A stretch of DNA of 64,000 nt from Mesodorylaimus sp. YZB2_4 (GCA_030248295.1 JASANH010000193.1:248001-312000); one strand, 5' to 3'; numbered from the stretch's first letter, positions 40,601-52,619 are shown. Numbers and translations: made by a program. The notes: generated by a model not told the origin, from the sequence alone.

Positions 40601-40950
40601 TGATAACAGCTTCATTGTAGACTGAGTGATATGGCGCTATCATTGGATAGCCCAGAATATTAGATAGATATGAAGATCGAACCATATTTTGAAATTGAAT
40701 CTGCCTGTAGTGTAGTGCTCCCTTTTGTGAAGCTTGCTCACGATGGCTTCAGCCAGAGCAGGCAACCTTTACAGAGTGCTTCTTTCTGCTGGCATGTACA
40801 AGGAGACTCTCCGCTGGTGTCAAAGTTGTTTGCCATGCCAAAGAACAAATCATATGGTCAAACGGGCTGGGCACCTTTAAAATCAATGTGTGTGGACAGT
40901 CCATTCGATTGATGCCATGGGCCCACGGAGAGGGATGACAATTAATACGT
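37629..40950. other. Repeat-rich intergenic region
   Basis: No gene recognised. It contains two copies of an 18-nt unit (ATGCGAGTAGCACATGCG) at about 38540-38595 and an isolated TATAAAAG at 38703-38710 with no recognisable coding sequence after it. Confidence 0.45.
39770..39910 (-). repeat. tRNA-derived SINE copy (minus strand)
   Basis: On the minus strand: GCCTCTCACGCTGGGTTAAC, GAGTTCGATTCGCGGC (box-B-like), then TTCACCCTCGAGTGAC. Same family as the copies at 27150, 51165 and 51772. Confidence 0.6.
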
Positions 40951-40959
40951 AGTAGCCGC

Positions 40960-41600
40960 GAGCGCTTACCTGACCAAGTATATCGAGGCGTTCGCAGTGC
41001 TGGACATCAAGACAACGACAACAGCCCAGATCCTAGTAGACAAGATCATATGCCTTCGGGGAGCATCACGACGATTGCTGTCTGACAGAGGGGCTGATTT
41101 TACTCGTAAATGGTGCAAGATGTTTGCTAGGCGTTGGGCGTCAAACGATCCCTGACAGTGGCTTACAGGCCTCAGACCGCGCTATCATGGATTACCATGG
41201 TTTGGTCAGTTGGAGAGAGTGAATTACGTGCTTCGCGATATGCTGGGAATACACGTAGACCAATAGCACCAGGATAATTTTAGTAGCTTTGTTCCGCTTG
41301 CTCCATTCGCGCACAAAAAGTCAGTTCATGAAGCGATGGGTGAGACTCTTGTTTGTCTGATGCATGGGCTCGATGCACGGTTGGTGATCGATGCGGGTAT
41401 CTTGCATACGGCTAACAAATTTGGCAGCGCGATGGAATATCGCGAGCACGTGATGCAGCAGCTCGAGCGATCTAGGATGCTTGCTTATGAGAGCATAGAA
41501 CGAGTGCAAGAACAGCACGAAGGAACGCTGTGACACGAATACGAAACTGGATAAGGAGTTTCGGGTTGGTGATATATAATTGGCGCTATGACCTTTCAAC
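40960..41600 (+). mobile_element. Ty3/gypsy-type retrotransposon pol relic (integrase end)
   Basis: A decayed integrase core reads YLTKYIEAFAVLDIKTTTTA and LLSDRGADFTRKWCK (the second acidic residue of the DDE triad lies in SDRG). After a stop and frame change come LERVNYVLRDMLGIHV and then the family's C-terminal region (KKSVHEAMGETLVCLMHGLD, QQLERSRMLAYESIERVQE). Several stops and frameshifts are present and no gag, protease or LTR is evident, so it is an inactive fragment. Confidence 0.8.
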
Positions 41601-44019
41601 GCGAGCTCGACTGGAATATCGATGTCTTAGAGCGTTTGCGGGTTGGGATATGGTGCATTCTCTCGGTTACGAGCACGAGCCAGTTGCTGTTGGATGGTCG
41701 AAAATTTTGGGAAATTCTCATTTGCCCCCATTGATAGAGCTGATGTTACATTGGCGATTATTCTTAGTGGAGTCTTGAGTCACAGACGCTGCGGCTTTGG
41801 CTGCAGTCACTGCACTGGCGACCTATAGATGGAAAACAAAAATTCTCACTGCTCACTGCTCACGACCAGGCTTTACGTTTCACTCCTTACATTTGCCGTC
41901 CATCAAGTTCTTGGCCGCAACGCCAGCTTGTTGATTCATTAGAATTTTCACGATGCTGATAAAACGTAGCATTTAATTTTAAAATCATTGAAATAGCACG
42001 TTGTTGTGCTCACCAGTACAGCCGACCATCATAAGCAAGCTTATCTTTGCCACGCTTCGATTTGACGAAACTGTACGCCATCAGGGTATTTCTGTAAGTT
42101 CGACAATCCGACAATATCGACCGATTTCATATCACCATCAAGCCTCCAGCAGATAAAATAGACCCCGATGCAAGACCGCACAAGCAGGCATTAGAATGAG
42201 ACTGACTGGGAACAACAATCAAGAACCGGTCAAGAACACTAGAAAAACAGTCAGCATGACCTGTTTCTGATGTTAGAAAGGCAAGAAACACGATTATCAT
42301 CATGTTTGCGCCGAATAGTCTCGCGTTAAAAAGTCCTTGCGTTGGAACGTCTGCGTTGAGATGTCCTGCGGTGAAAGGTCTGGTCTCCTGTACAATCGAC
42401 TGCATACACCAACAGATTTATCATTGAAGCTTTTGCGCTCCTGGATTGGATCCTATCGCATCATGCAAGTGATATCGCCTCACAACTTGATTATCCGTCC
42501 ACAAGGTGCATGAGCTGGTGAAGAGAAATGCGTCCACGCGGAACAGGTGAAACGATATGTGCCGGAGGTGAGCAGGCCATGCAAAGCAAGACTGCTGAAC
42601 GTATTTGATACAGTGTGGACCAAACTAAAGTACCAGTCATGTTCGCCAGCACGTGGGTTTGTCGGAATTTCCAGACTAGAGGCCTTTCTAACATCAGGAA
42701 CGTCATGCTGACTGTTTTACTGACTGATACGGGTTAGTCGAACGCGATACAACCTTTGTCCACACCCAGTACAAGGAGGTGTCAGCCTCCAGGGCGGCAG
42801 GGGTACCTCGAGCTATGCAAGCCGCGGACAGATACTATTTGGAAGAGGAGAAGGGCATGCGCAGTCGCTTGCTTACTGTACGAGAGACGAAAATGGGTGC
42901 AATGGAAGTCGGAGATGCTTGCTCAAACTCATCGTCAGTCAGCAACGGACAATGCAGTCACACGATGTCAATGGAGAACGGGGCACAACGTCAATGATCA
43001 TGATGTTTTCAGTTACGATATTCTGGGTTTCGAGTAGGTTTTCGTGTAAACTGAGGGGGAGGTGAATGTCGGTTGAGTTTGTATCTCCCGCGTAGATATC
43101 ATGTAGTGTAGTGTGCGTTATTGTAAAGCTTGCTCGGGCTACGGCGCAGAGCAAGCAACCTGGGTAGAGTATGGAGGACCATAAAATAATTATCGTCTAG
43201 CGCGGTTGGTCTTGAGATTGCTCTTCTTCCTGCGCAATCACTTCGGACAACAGCGTGACAGCGCTATTATTGGATTACCTAAGAATATTTAAATGAAAAT
43301 GTTAGTCAAGTTATGTTTTGAAACCAAAGCTCCTGCGAGTTGACTGCGGCATTACTTGTAGTAGCCGTCACATCCAAAGTAAGGATTGTAACCCTCGAGT
43401 TGTGCGGGCAGTGGCATTTGGAAGAGGATCATCGACATCCTCTGAAGGAGGACATATAGCCGCGGGGGTAATTCTAACTCGCCTCACTGCAGTGGGAGTT
43501 TTGTCCCACCGACTTCGCTCTGTAATGTGTCCCTTTATCCTAGAGTGAGTATGAGCGCTTGGTAATAGTAAAACATTAAATGGACATGGGGGGGGGGGGG
43601 TCCAGGACGCTGCCAACTAGGGATACAGTTAATACAGGTCAGCCTTGATTTCCAAAATGACTTTTGAAGTGGTAGGTTCCTGCCGTTTATCATCATCATC
43701 CCTCTGCAGCAATGATCAGTCGGGACCATGTTTTAGATAATTCAGTTAACATAAATCCATGATAAATGATATGGCCAAAAGTGAAATGAATGAGGGTAAG
43801 TTCCAGACGCTGATTACACCTGAATCGAGTGCCCATGGCTCGTTTCAATTTATTAATACGACTCTGTCCGATGGTGAAGTGGGAGCTATTATCTGACCTT
43901 GGCACTTACATGCGTCCTGTGTTCCATTGGCTGGAACTGCCAGAACTATGAATAGCATCCTACAAGATCAGTTATCCAAGCTGATTAGACGATATACGTA
44001 TTAACTCCGATCTACCATA
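41600..44019. other. Non-coding, repeat-rich region
   Basis: No gene recognised. It holds a SINE body fragment at about 43440-43590 (TGTCCCTTTATCCTAGAGTG) that ends in a G13-14 run at 43588-43601. Confidence 0.4.
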
Positions 44020-44690
44020 ATATTTAAAATTCTTGACTGGTTACATATGCATTTTGATCGGAGCTATTCTCACTGGCATTATTCAAAGTAGCAGTAAGTC
44101 AGTTTTTAAATTTCCCGCTCTCTAAACCTGAACGTCAACAGCTCTAATTGAATTACCATTTTAGCAATGTTCACATCGACTCTAACTCCAATGGCTGGCG
44201 CGGGATCGATTTCATTTGATCGTGTATTCCCATTAATCTTGGGTGCCGACATAGGCACCACATTCGACAGTGTCCTCGCCCCATTGGCGCAAGACCTTGA
44301 TTCGGTGTCGGACAGTTGCTCTGGTGCAAGTCTACTCCAACACGTTAGGCGTGGTCATATTCTACTCGTATCTTATCCCGTTCATGCGTCGTGTGGTCAT
44401 CGACACTGGCAAGTTTTTGGGCAAACAGACTTGTCGATACCAGGTAGTTCGCCCTCGTCTACATTACACTACTCTTCATTGTCTTACCACTCGGCTGCCT
44501 GGGTCTATCAATGGCCGGCAATGAGCTCATGGCGGGGTCCTTATTCCCCTGGCCACGTTGGCTCTATTCGTCGCTGTTATCAAAGCTTTACAGACCCAAA
44601 AGCCAAACTGGTTACCCAAGGTTTCACAGACATGAAACTTCCTCCCAGAACCATTACGACCAATGCAGCCTTCTGATAACCACAGGAGCA
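44020..44690 (+). pseudogene. SLC34-like sodium/phosphate cotransporter remnant
   Basis: An exon at about 44020-44093 encodes LTGYICILIGAILTGIIQSS and joins through a normal GTAAGT...TTTTAG intron to 44165. There MFTSTLTPMAGAGSISFDRV and FPLILGADIGTT match the second QSSS repeat of Na/Pi-II transporters. After that the homology hops frames: near 44285 (VYSNTLGVVIFYSYLIPFMR in another frame), near 44450 (FALVYITLLFIVLPLGCLGL), near 44540 (LIPLATLALFVAVIKALQTQ) and a stop near 44632. Upstream exons are missing. The preserved splice sites show it came from a genomic gene, not a retrocopy. Assembly indels could explain some of the frame changes. Confidence 0.75.
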
Positions 44691-44937
44691 AACTGTGCGT
44701 TTCGTTTCGCTGCAAGAAAATGGGATTTGAGAAGGTGAAACCGATCAGTGATGATGCAAAGTGTGTGCAAATTGTTTCCGTGGTATCTCGCTGTAAGGAC
44801 GGAAAGGAGGCTGTAAGGAGCTTACGCGAAAGAATAGGTACTAAAGAGCTATCAGGGTACTATATCATATATAATAAGGCAGAATACAGACTACAAAGAA
44901 AATGACCAAATTCATTCCGGTGAATCGCATCGCACGC

Positions 44938-46642
44938 TTATTCTGCAAGCTTGTTGACAAAGGCGTTGATTTGTTCTTCCTCTTGTAATCCAACAAATTG
45001 ATCAATTGGCTGGCCATGACGAAATCCGATTACTGTTGGTACTGAGCGGACCTAAAAAGATGAATTGAGATGGACTATATTGTTACATCAAATGTAGCAA
45101 AAGGTGGTGGACGAATCCTGGGATAAGCCATGCGCAGATTATAATTTATCTCTTTAGTATATCCTAACGGTCTGATATTGTACGAGTACAATACAGGCAG
45201 AAATCAGCAGTCGGGTCACTAGATCATCAACTGATCCACCATCAAATCGATGGACTGGCTGGCGGAATCGGTTGATACTGGGGAAAATAGGTGTACTGCG
45301 ATTACCATAAAGTTAAAGCACTGACGTGCATCATTAGGTGATATTTTGGTGTCAATTGTCCGGGTATAGCAGACAGGGTGCGGGACTACCTCTCTATCAC
45401 CAATTCTGTATCTGGTACTTTTGCAGCTACTGCACCCAGGCGATGTAATGGGACAAACCACTCCAAACAGGAGTACTCTCCAGGCGAGCTGGAAAGACAG
45501 GCTTCCAGGCTGAAACTTTAAGCCAATTGCTCCGGTTTTCAATACAAAACTTTTATGGGCCGAAGCCCGTTTTGATGATAGCCGGCCAGCAGTCAAAACT
45601 TATAAGCAGGGCTGTGCGGGGACCGGCACACGCAGAAGAGTCCCACTGCTTGTCTTCGGTAGAAGCGCCTCCACGCGAGGGCATCCTGGACAGGACACCG
45701 GCTTCCTCAGTCAACGGCGGGTGAGCTGTGAACCCTGTCAGTGTTCGACAGCCGAGACTGTCCTCGTTCAGAGTCCGTCTCTCCACTCGGAAAAACATCG
45801 ACGGTACTGCGTGAGTCACCCACGGCCTGGCGTGCAAGGTCAGCGAGGTTTTTGGTTCGCAAACCGACCTCTATCACCGGGACGAGTTCATCCATTCGCT
45901 CCCAAGCAATACAGAAAGACGAGTGCTGAACCGCTGCCAGGGGCGTAGCAAGCAGGGCCTACAGGGCTGCCAAACAGCCCATGGCAAGAATTTTAGTGCA
46001 AAGGTGCCTTTCCCGTGTAAACCTTGGCATTTTCTGGCGCTCCCTTCGACACTGACCACTGAAAAAGAATGGGGAGAACTCAAAAGTCCCGACAGTGCTG
46101 GCTACAGTATCAAGTTTGAATCTCAAAAACACTGAAAAATGATCTGAAATGGTGCCATAAAGAGCTTACCTGAACCTGCATGCCTGCATAAGTTACTTGG
46201 ACCTAAATTTCCAAAATTTTTGATTCCCGCCCCGAACCCCACCCTCTCCTGGGCGCCCTCAGAATACGCTACCTCACTGACGGACCACCGTCATTGACTT
46301 CAACTTTTTCCTTCTGACAACCCAAAAAAATCCTGGCTACGCCACTGGCTGCACCACGACAGCCGCTCTGATGCCAGAGTAGAGATCGATCTCCGGGCCG
46401 CCTAGGAATCCTAGCTAAACTTTTCTATTCATTCCATAGAGGTACCAGATTTAGGCCCATTTCCCGCGGGATACGGGTTTTCTAGCGGACAACATTTGGC
46501 CGCCGACCAGGGTCTGCCTGTGACTAGCGTTCGTTCGGGATCATTATTTCGGACATCGACACTCCAAACCCACCAAAAAAAAAAAAAAACAACCAACCCA
46601 CCAAACAAAAAAAAAAAAAACACACCCCCCAAAAAAAAAAAA

Positions 46643-46679
<37 letters not shown>

Positions 46680-46738
46680 AAACCACCCCCCCCCCCCCCC
46701 CAAAAAACACCCCCCCCCCCCCAAAAACACCCAACCCC

Positions 46739-46769
<31 letters not shown>

Positions 46770-47445
46770 CCCCCCCACCCCCCCAAAAAAAAAAACCAAC
46801 ACCCCACCAAAACACACACCTGTGACACACGCCTGCAAAGAACGTGTCAGTCGCGATGACGTTGATCAAGATGAACAACAACTAGCAGACTCCAGGTATA
46901 CACGCCCTTTCAGTACAGTCCAAAGAACCAACTGGTTACTTACACCGTAATCCATGGCCAAATCTTGACAATCATCGATGTTTACTTTTGCCAACATGAC
47001 TTTGCCTCGCCGATTATCGACCACCATCTCCAGTCTCGGTCCCAACATCTTGCACGGTCCGCACCAACTGCAGAGCGAAAGCAAAGTCAATGAACTTCAC
47101 GAACAAGTGTATGGCCCAAGGCGAAACTAAAGGGTCTTACTCAGCATAGAAATCCACAACTACTGGTTTATCCGAATTGAGCACTCGTTCTTTAAAATCT
47201 TCGTAATCTTGGACATTAAACGACGACACTTCTCTTCCTTCGCAAAAAAGCCGCCGATTTGAGAACATTATCGATCGTTCCTTGGATAAAACTGACGATA
47301 TTTCATTATTGAATCTTTCCCGAATTTGGAAAGAACGTTTTCCAAAATCCGTAGCCGCAGTGACAGAATGGAAACCGCGAAAACCTGTCGATAGCATGGA
47401 TTTCGATCTTTGGCAGAATAAGTGCAAAGAACGACATAAAGTCAT
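44938..47445 (-). CDS. Mitochondrial thioredoxin (thioredoxin-2 type)
   Basis: Three exons: 47445-47141, 47067-46944, 45051-44938 (180 aa, in phase). Disulfide reductase of the mitochondrial matrix. The first roughly 65 residues are rich in Arg, Ser, Phe and His ([16 protein letters not shown]), a likely import presequence. The thioredoxin fold follows: [18 protein letters not shown], active site [26 protein letters not shown], the cis-Pro loop [13 protein letters not shown] and a C-terminal helix. Intron 2 is about 1.9 kb and is packed with repeats, including an A/C-only tract. Confidence 0.93.
45600..46130. repeat. Dispersed repeat inside thioredoxin intron 2
   Basis: The stretch around 45808-45845 (GTGAGTCACCCACGGCCTGG, then CGTGCAAGG) recurs at about 60920-60955 in an intron of the second MBL-fold gene with few changes. 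The boundaries of the element are not clear to me. Confidence 0.5.
46564..46820 (+). repeat. 257-nt tract of only A and C
   Basis: No G or T occurs between these positions. It is made of long A runs (up to about 30) and C runs (up to about 18). It translates as poly-Lys/poly-Pro by chance and lies in an intron of the minus-strand thioredoxin gene. The minus strand is therefore pure T/G with several long G runs. Confidence 0.9.
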
Positions 47446-47836
47446 TTTCTATTTCCAGAACAACACCCACAAGTTTTTCGATCAATTTTCCATCAAATAT
47501 GCAGATACGGCACGTAAATTTCGTTGGTCGCTTCCCTCCCTTAGCAGACAACATCATTCGGGTCGAAGTGGCGGTTAGAACCCGTCGCGTTGATGTTTCG
47601 AGCTTGCACAAAACCAGCGGTCCGCCCTTTCGTAGCATACTTACCTGACGGGGGAATTCCCGCGATCACGAAGGCGGGTTTCCTATGGCGAGACTGGTGC
47701 ATTGCACTCTCAGCATCAGTTGACCCGTACGATGGCCCAAATAGGGTCACTCGACCGTGTAATTTTTTTGTAGGGGGTTTTGCGTCCGCGCTGCCCCTGA
47801 TATCAGGTATCTGGTGACTTACAAAATCAGTCCTTC

Positions 47837-49104
47837 ATGATAAAGTCGTGCTCTAACTCGAAACTTGTCAGCAAAGCCAGTTTAGTCATCAAATATTGCA
47901 AACCTTTGTGGCCTTTTCTCTTGTTGGTCAGCTTTACAATAGCTGCTGCTGGGATCTTTTTGGCTGTGGAAAAGGGATCTTGTAAGTGTAAAAAAGAATA
48001 TGGATATCACCCCTATGCATTGTACTGCTGTACTCGTACTGTGTAGGTTATCGCAGTCCGAACATACTGATGGTCAATGGTACCAAAAATGTTCGCCAGA
48101 TGGACTTCTGGGCTGCCTTTCATTTCGTTACGATGACTGAATCTGCTATTGGTATGAAAGTATGGCGCGTCGAGTAGGAACCTTGAATCTTTTGCTGATT
48201 TTTAGGCTACGGCAATATTCACGCATGCACACATTGGGGTCGTCTCCTAACCATATTCCTCACTGTTATTGGCCTCCCCTTGACCCTGTTATGCTTGAAT
48301 AAGATTGGATCCGATCTGGAACAGTGCTTAGATTCTGTCTGGCGAAAGCGAAAGCGATTGCGGATTTGGAGGGAAAAAGTGGATGCAGTTTTGACAACAA
48401 AGGAAATAAAAGATTTTGTGGGACCCGAGGACATATGGCCCTTCTCCCTGGGTCTGACTATTACTTGGCTTTGGATCTTTGGTTCGTCAGTTTACTTTTA
48501 TTGCACTATCGATGAATCGGAGACCAGTGGCCCCTGCAACTTCTTCTCAGCTATCTATTTTACTATAATCACAATAATGACCATTGGCCTGGGGGACATC
48601 TCGCCATCATTTGGTCCCCAATACATGCTTATTAATACTCTAGTCATTTTTGGAGGTCTGGCCGTAATGACCATGTGTCTAAACATCGTAGAACGTAAGA
48701 TCGAATTTCTTTTCGACGCTGCTTCTAGATCGATCCGTGATCAATATAATAAGGCTATTCAAAAGTCACCAGCTGACGCTATGGTGGCCATGGGTACAAG
48801 TGATGACCAAACTTGCGAAGACGTTCGTAACATCTTGGGCGTCAGGAATAAAACAAACAATGTATTGTGGAGTTTCATGAGCAAGAAGAAAAAAGAGAAA
48901 CTATTGGAAGAATGGCAGCAAAAGGCGAGCATGATCAACCGACAAACTCAAACCGAGCGTCCCAAATTGGAGTGCCATGTGCAAGCTACAGTAACCCAGC
49001 GAGACACGTCCACCGACATGGGGACGGGGATCGATAAGTCATGTCAGTACACGATCGCCTCCACGGCCGACTGTGATGCCCAGACAGCAGCGGCAGAGGA
49101 GTAG
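47837..49104 (+). CDS. Two-pore-domain (K2P, TWiK-like) potassium channel
   Basis: Three exons: 47837-47981, 48047-48151, 48206-49104 (382 aa, in phase). Potassium leak channel of the plasma membrane; two subunits form the pore. TM1 PLWPFLLLVSFTIAAAGIF; first pore FHFVTMTESAIGYGNI; TM2 LLTIFLTVIGLPLTLLCL; TM3 FSLGLTITWLWIFGSSVYF; second pore IYFTIITIMTIGLGDISP; TM4 YMLINTLVIFGGLAVMTM. The cytoplasmic tail is about 160 residues, Lys/Arg- and Gln/Thr-rich, and includes RQTQTERP, a good fit to the dynein light chain LC8-binding TQT motif. The loop between TM1 and the first pore is shorter than in many K2P channels. Confidence 0.94.
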
Positions 49105-50032
49105 GTGAACGAGATGTCATCCTGCCAGCAACGCAGTCTCACAATCAGCCGTCTGCGCTGGTGAGGTGCAACTATTTGATGGCAATCGCGCAGGCAATGA
49201 CAGAACATGCGTGATATCCCCTGATGCTGTGTGTGCCATTTGAATGAAAATTTTAAAAGCTGTTCCGAAAGCACAAGTCTACGCAACTTCTACGCTGGCA
49301 CCAACTGAATTTTGTATGCTCCAACTGCTCTTGCTAGCATAGACACAGTCAAATGACAGACAGAACGTTTTGTTGGTTACTGTACCTCGAGACAACGTGC
49401 CTGTTCCGCCAACCCTGACTCTCACATGCTTCCCACATCATTTTGTGTAAAATGTGTCCCTTCACCCTCGAGTGCGCATAAGCGTTTGGTGATGTGGTAA
49501 AACATGAACATGAACATATGGATCGATGAGCCATCGGGTCGAACCCTTTAACCCCGTAGGTAACAAGTGAGCAAGTGAGGATTTGTTTAACGCAGTATCC
49601 TTTCAAAATTTTGGACAGCTACTGTAGGTTGAGAAGAACAGCCAGTGCGCAAGATTCACAATCAGAGTTTTCTCTTTTCGGAGAAACAGTTCCTGGGTCC
49701 GACTCGAGTCCTATTTGAGGCTGACGCCTTGCCCCACCGAATATCACTCGAAGCTGAGCCTGTGCGTCAAGGACTATATTCGGATCTCCTGTGATCTCCG
49801 CGGTTGTCTAGAAGCAGTACAGACGGAAGAATGAAATCTTCGGAGACTGCGTGGTTATCCACGAGATAGGGCACATAATTCCATGATAACACCAAAATAC
49901 AGAGAAAACCACGAGGGCAAAGCAAGTTTTCGATTCTCGCCAGAAGGCACACACACTGAGGATCGGAGTAAATTCAAGTTGAAGCTAGCCATTTGAAAAC
50001 GCAAAGGCCATAATCGCAACTGCAAAAGCGTA
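49105..50032. other. Intergenic region with SINE body fragment
   Basis: About 49440-49520 carries TTTGTGTAAAATGTGTCCC, then CACCCTCGAGTGCGC and an AACATGAACATGAACAT tail, matching the full SINE at 51772-51955 without its tRNA-like head. Nothing else recognised. Confidence 0.5.
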
Positions 50033-50715
50033 TTAATGACCAGATCCCACGTTCATGGCCATCGTAAGTGTCACATTCATTACGTTCAAATCGGGGCCAG
50101 TCTCTTTGCCTCGGTTGATATCAACTGTCGGATCACTTCCCTGCAGCTGCTCGATGCGCTTCCGTAGCTCGACCTGAACATCGCAATTGACCAGATTGTT
50201 TGTCAAGCTATGCAAAGAACCCGATTCACTTACATTCTCTTTTTCCAATTGCTTAATCGTTCGTCGTTGATCATCGATTTTGCTGATCAAACGAAGTTCG
50301 CGAAAATTGGCACAATTCAGACTATCCCGCAAACTAGCGCACTGCTCTCGAAGCATTACTTGGCCATCCAATTTGGCTGGCTGCAAATAAAGCATATGTC
50401 TCGCATCTACTGTACATATAATGTAGGGTAGCTGTGAAAAATCGTACCTTCCCTTCTTTCGAATTTCCATCACAATTTTCATTCATCACTCGGAAAAACA
50501 GGCTATTAAGTTCATCAAAATCCGATTTCATATCCGCATCGACATTCCATATTTGCATCTGAAATATTTGAAACAGTTAAAAAACAAATTGATAAGGAGT
50601 ATTGCAAAATTGAAGGTACCTTGGTCAAGCTATCCTGAACACCCCGAAGCAAATTTTGCATAACTGTCCACACTCGACTTGGCACAGAGATAGACTTTTT
50701 GGATGTTTCGGTCAT
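50033..50715 (-). CDS. Mediator subunit 30-like coiled-coil protein
   Basis: Four exons: 50715-50620, 50558-50448, 50380-50234, 50173-50033 (164 aa, in phase). The 60-nt intron 50233-50174 (AAT|GTAAGT to GATGTTCAG) is a multiple of three with no stop, so an unspliced reading also looks open. Removing it restores the heptad QLEKENVELRKRIEQLQ. The N-terminal half (VWTVMQNLLRGVQDSL, then DELNSLFFRVMNENCDG) resembles the MED30 segment ending in NENCGG, and a coiled coil plus a short DIN-containing end follows as in MED30. MED30 belongs to the Mediator head and links activators to RNA polymerase II. The family match is by eye and moderate; another small coiled-coil Mediator subunit is possible. 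Confidence 0.55.
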
Positions 50716-51164
50716 TATCGACAGAAGTTGATTTAAAAAAGCAAAATGAACAGTCGGCTACACCTGTCGGCTTCAAGCTAAATTAGAATTTTCTCCAGAG
50801 GTTTTCGGTTCGTATTTTTTATTGTCGTAAAAAGGAAAAGAGCGAACAGGCAGCTTACAGGAAAGTGGCCGGGCTGTTGCCTTGCATAAATGCGACAGTG
50901 TAAACAAGATGGGCCGAAACAGGGGGGCGCTGGAGTCTTTTATGGGGCACTTTTGCACTTGTTCCCCAGTAGGCTTAGGCCGGATATAGGCTTAGTCTGA
51001 CGGTGAGCCTTAGGCTTAGGCTTAGGCTAGGATAGGCTGGATTCAAGAGATTGGGGAACAAAGTGCAAAAGCGCCTTTTATGGTACTGTAAGCGGTGTTT
51101 CCGAACTGCTCTAGGCCAATAAGTCGATTCGCCAAGACTAGGGGTCTTACAACACTCCTGCAAC

Positions 51165-51345
51165 GAGGCTCCGGGGTCGCGGCCTGGGGCCGCCGGTGCT
51201 GCTCACGCTGGGTTCGCACTTACGGGTGAGGGTCCGACTCCTGCCTCGGTACAAAATAATTGTCAAATATGTGTGCCTCGGCCCTCGAGTGCGCCTTACT
51301 GTATGGTGCTTGGCTATGGATAAAGTATTACATGGCATGACCTGG
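51165..51345 (+). repeat. tRNA-derived SINE copy, diverged
   Basis: A head with CGGCCTGGGGCCGCCGGTGC and GTGAGGGTCCGACTCCTG (box-B-like) precedes a body with GGCCCTCGAGTGCGCC. Same family as the copy at 51772. Confidence 0.55.
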
Positions 51346-51771
51346 CTCCTATACATGGAGTGTAGCTGAAGGGGCACTATAAATTAGGACGAAGACGAGT
51401 GAAGCAAGCTCTCCAATCACGATTAGTCAGCTCCAGGTTTAGTGGATTTCTTATATGGCCATCGAAGAAGACACTCGCCTGATGATAAGGTCAAAACTGA
51501 AAATTGGTTGCGCCAAGCGACTGCTTGTAATCCCCTGTCAGGCCTGTCAGGCTGAAGTAAAAGATTGCCATGGGCACAAGAGGCAGATCGTGCTCCAGCT
51601 AGACGGCGGCAATAAAGAATGTATATTTCAAAATTTCTCTCGAAGCTGTCTGTTTCATCGAATAAGTGCAAGCCGGAATTCTCAGTAACTTCGGTGAAAC
51701 TTTGATAGTGAGAACATTGCTTATTGGTGCCACAATGGCGATGCGTTGGCACCCGCTGCTCTCCGAGTACC

Positions 51772-51955
51772 GGCCTCGTGGCCTGGTGGGTTAGGCGTCT
51801 GCCTCTCACGCCAAGTGCGCAGTTACGGGCGAGTGTTCGACTCGCGGGCCGGTAAATCATTTCGTGTAAAATGTGTCCCTTCACCCTCGAGTGCGCTGTT
51901 AAGTGCTTGGTGATGTGGTAAAATATGAACATGAACATGAACATGAGTACCAGCG
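51772..51955 (+). repeat. tRNA-derived SINE, best-preserved copy
   Basis: Box A-like TGGCCTGGTGGGTTAGGCG and box B-like GTGTTCGACTC occur at tRNA spacing within about 80 nt. A roughly 70-nt body (TGTCCCTTCACCCTCGAGTG) follows, with a tail of AACATG/GAACAT repeats. The tRNA-like head, unrelated body and short simple-repeat tail define a SINE transcribed by RNA polymerase III. Confidence 0.7.
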
Positions 51956-52619
51956 AGCAAAAGCTCCTTTTGCTTTGGCGAGGCTGCGGATTTGGCCCAG
52001 TCCAACTTTGTCAATGGATCCATTGCAAAATTGCAGAGATTGCACTTGGCCCTGCAATTAATGCACACCAAGAAGAGACTGCGACGCTTTATACGGAGCA
52101 TACTGTACACCCAAAATACCTTTAAGCTTTGGACCTTTTCCTCAGTCGTAGCATTCAGCAAGCAATAGGGGAATGCGTCCACGCCTCATCGGGTGTGGTC
52201 AGAGAATGTGCAACGAGAAAAGAGTTTCGACAAAAAAAGCGGAATTGGGCTGGATGAGGCCAGTAGAATTATTGGCGCGCCATCATGGTGGAATCATAAG
52301 TGCCCTATCGTCAGTCAGCGTGACTGTGTAAACCAGATCCTGGATGATAGGAACAAGAATCTCGCGTCGATGTATCTCAGCTACATCAAGCTACTCCAGA
52401 CGATCGGTAGTGCCCTCTGTATCCTCACAAAAATCCATACCCAAGAGAACAGTTTGATGTCCTGATAAAACACGAGAACCCACGTTTGGATGATACTAAC
52501 AACTGCACTGCAACTGCACTGCAACTGCACTGCAACTGCAAAAGTAGTCTGCTCAAGACGATTTTCGCGTAAGAGTCGGGTAAGTGGATGTGGTCCTATG
52601 TGGACGCATCCGGGAACGA

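Noticed and set aside
46496..46881. Long open frames of poly-Lys/Pro or poly-Phe/Gly in several frames
   Set aside because: They are translations of the A/C-only tract and have no gene structure.
52193..52465. 90-codon open frame starting MWSENVQREK
   Set aside because: Lies in a repeat-rich region and no domain is recognisable; possibly transposon-derived but not supportable.
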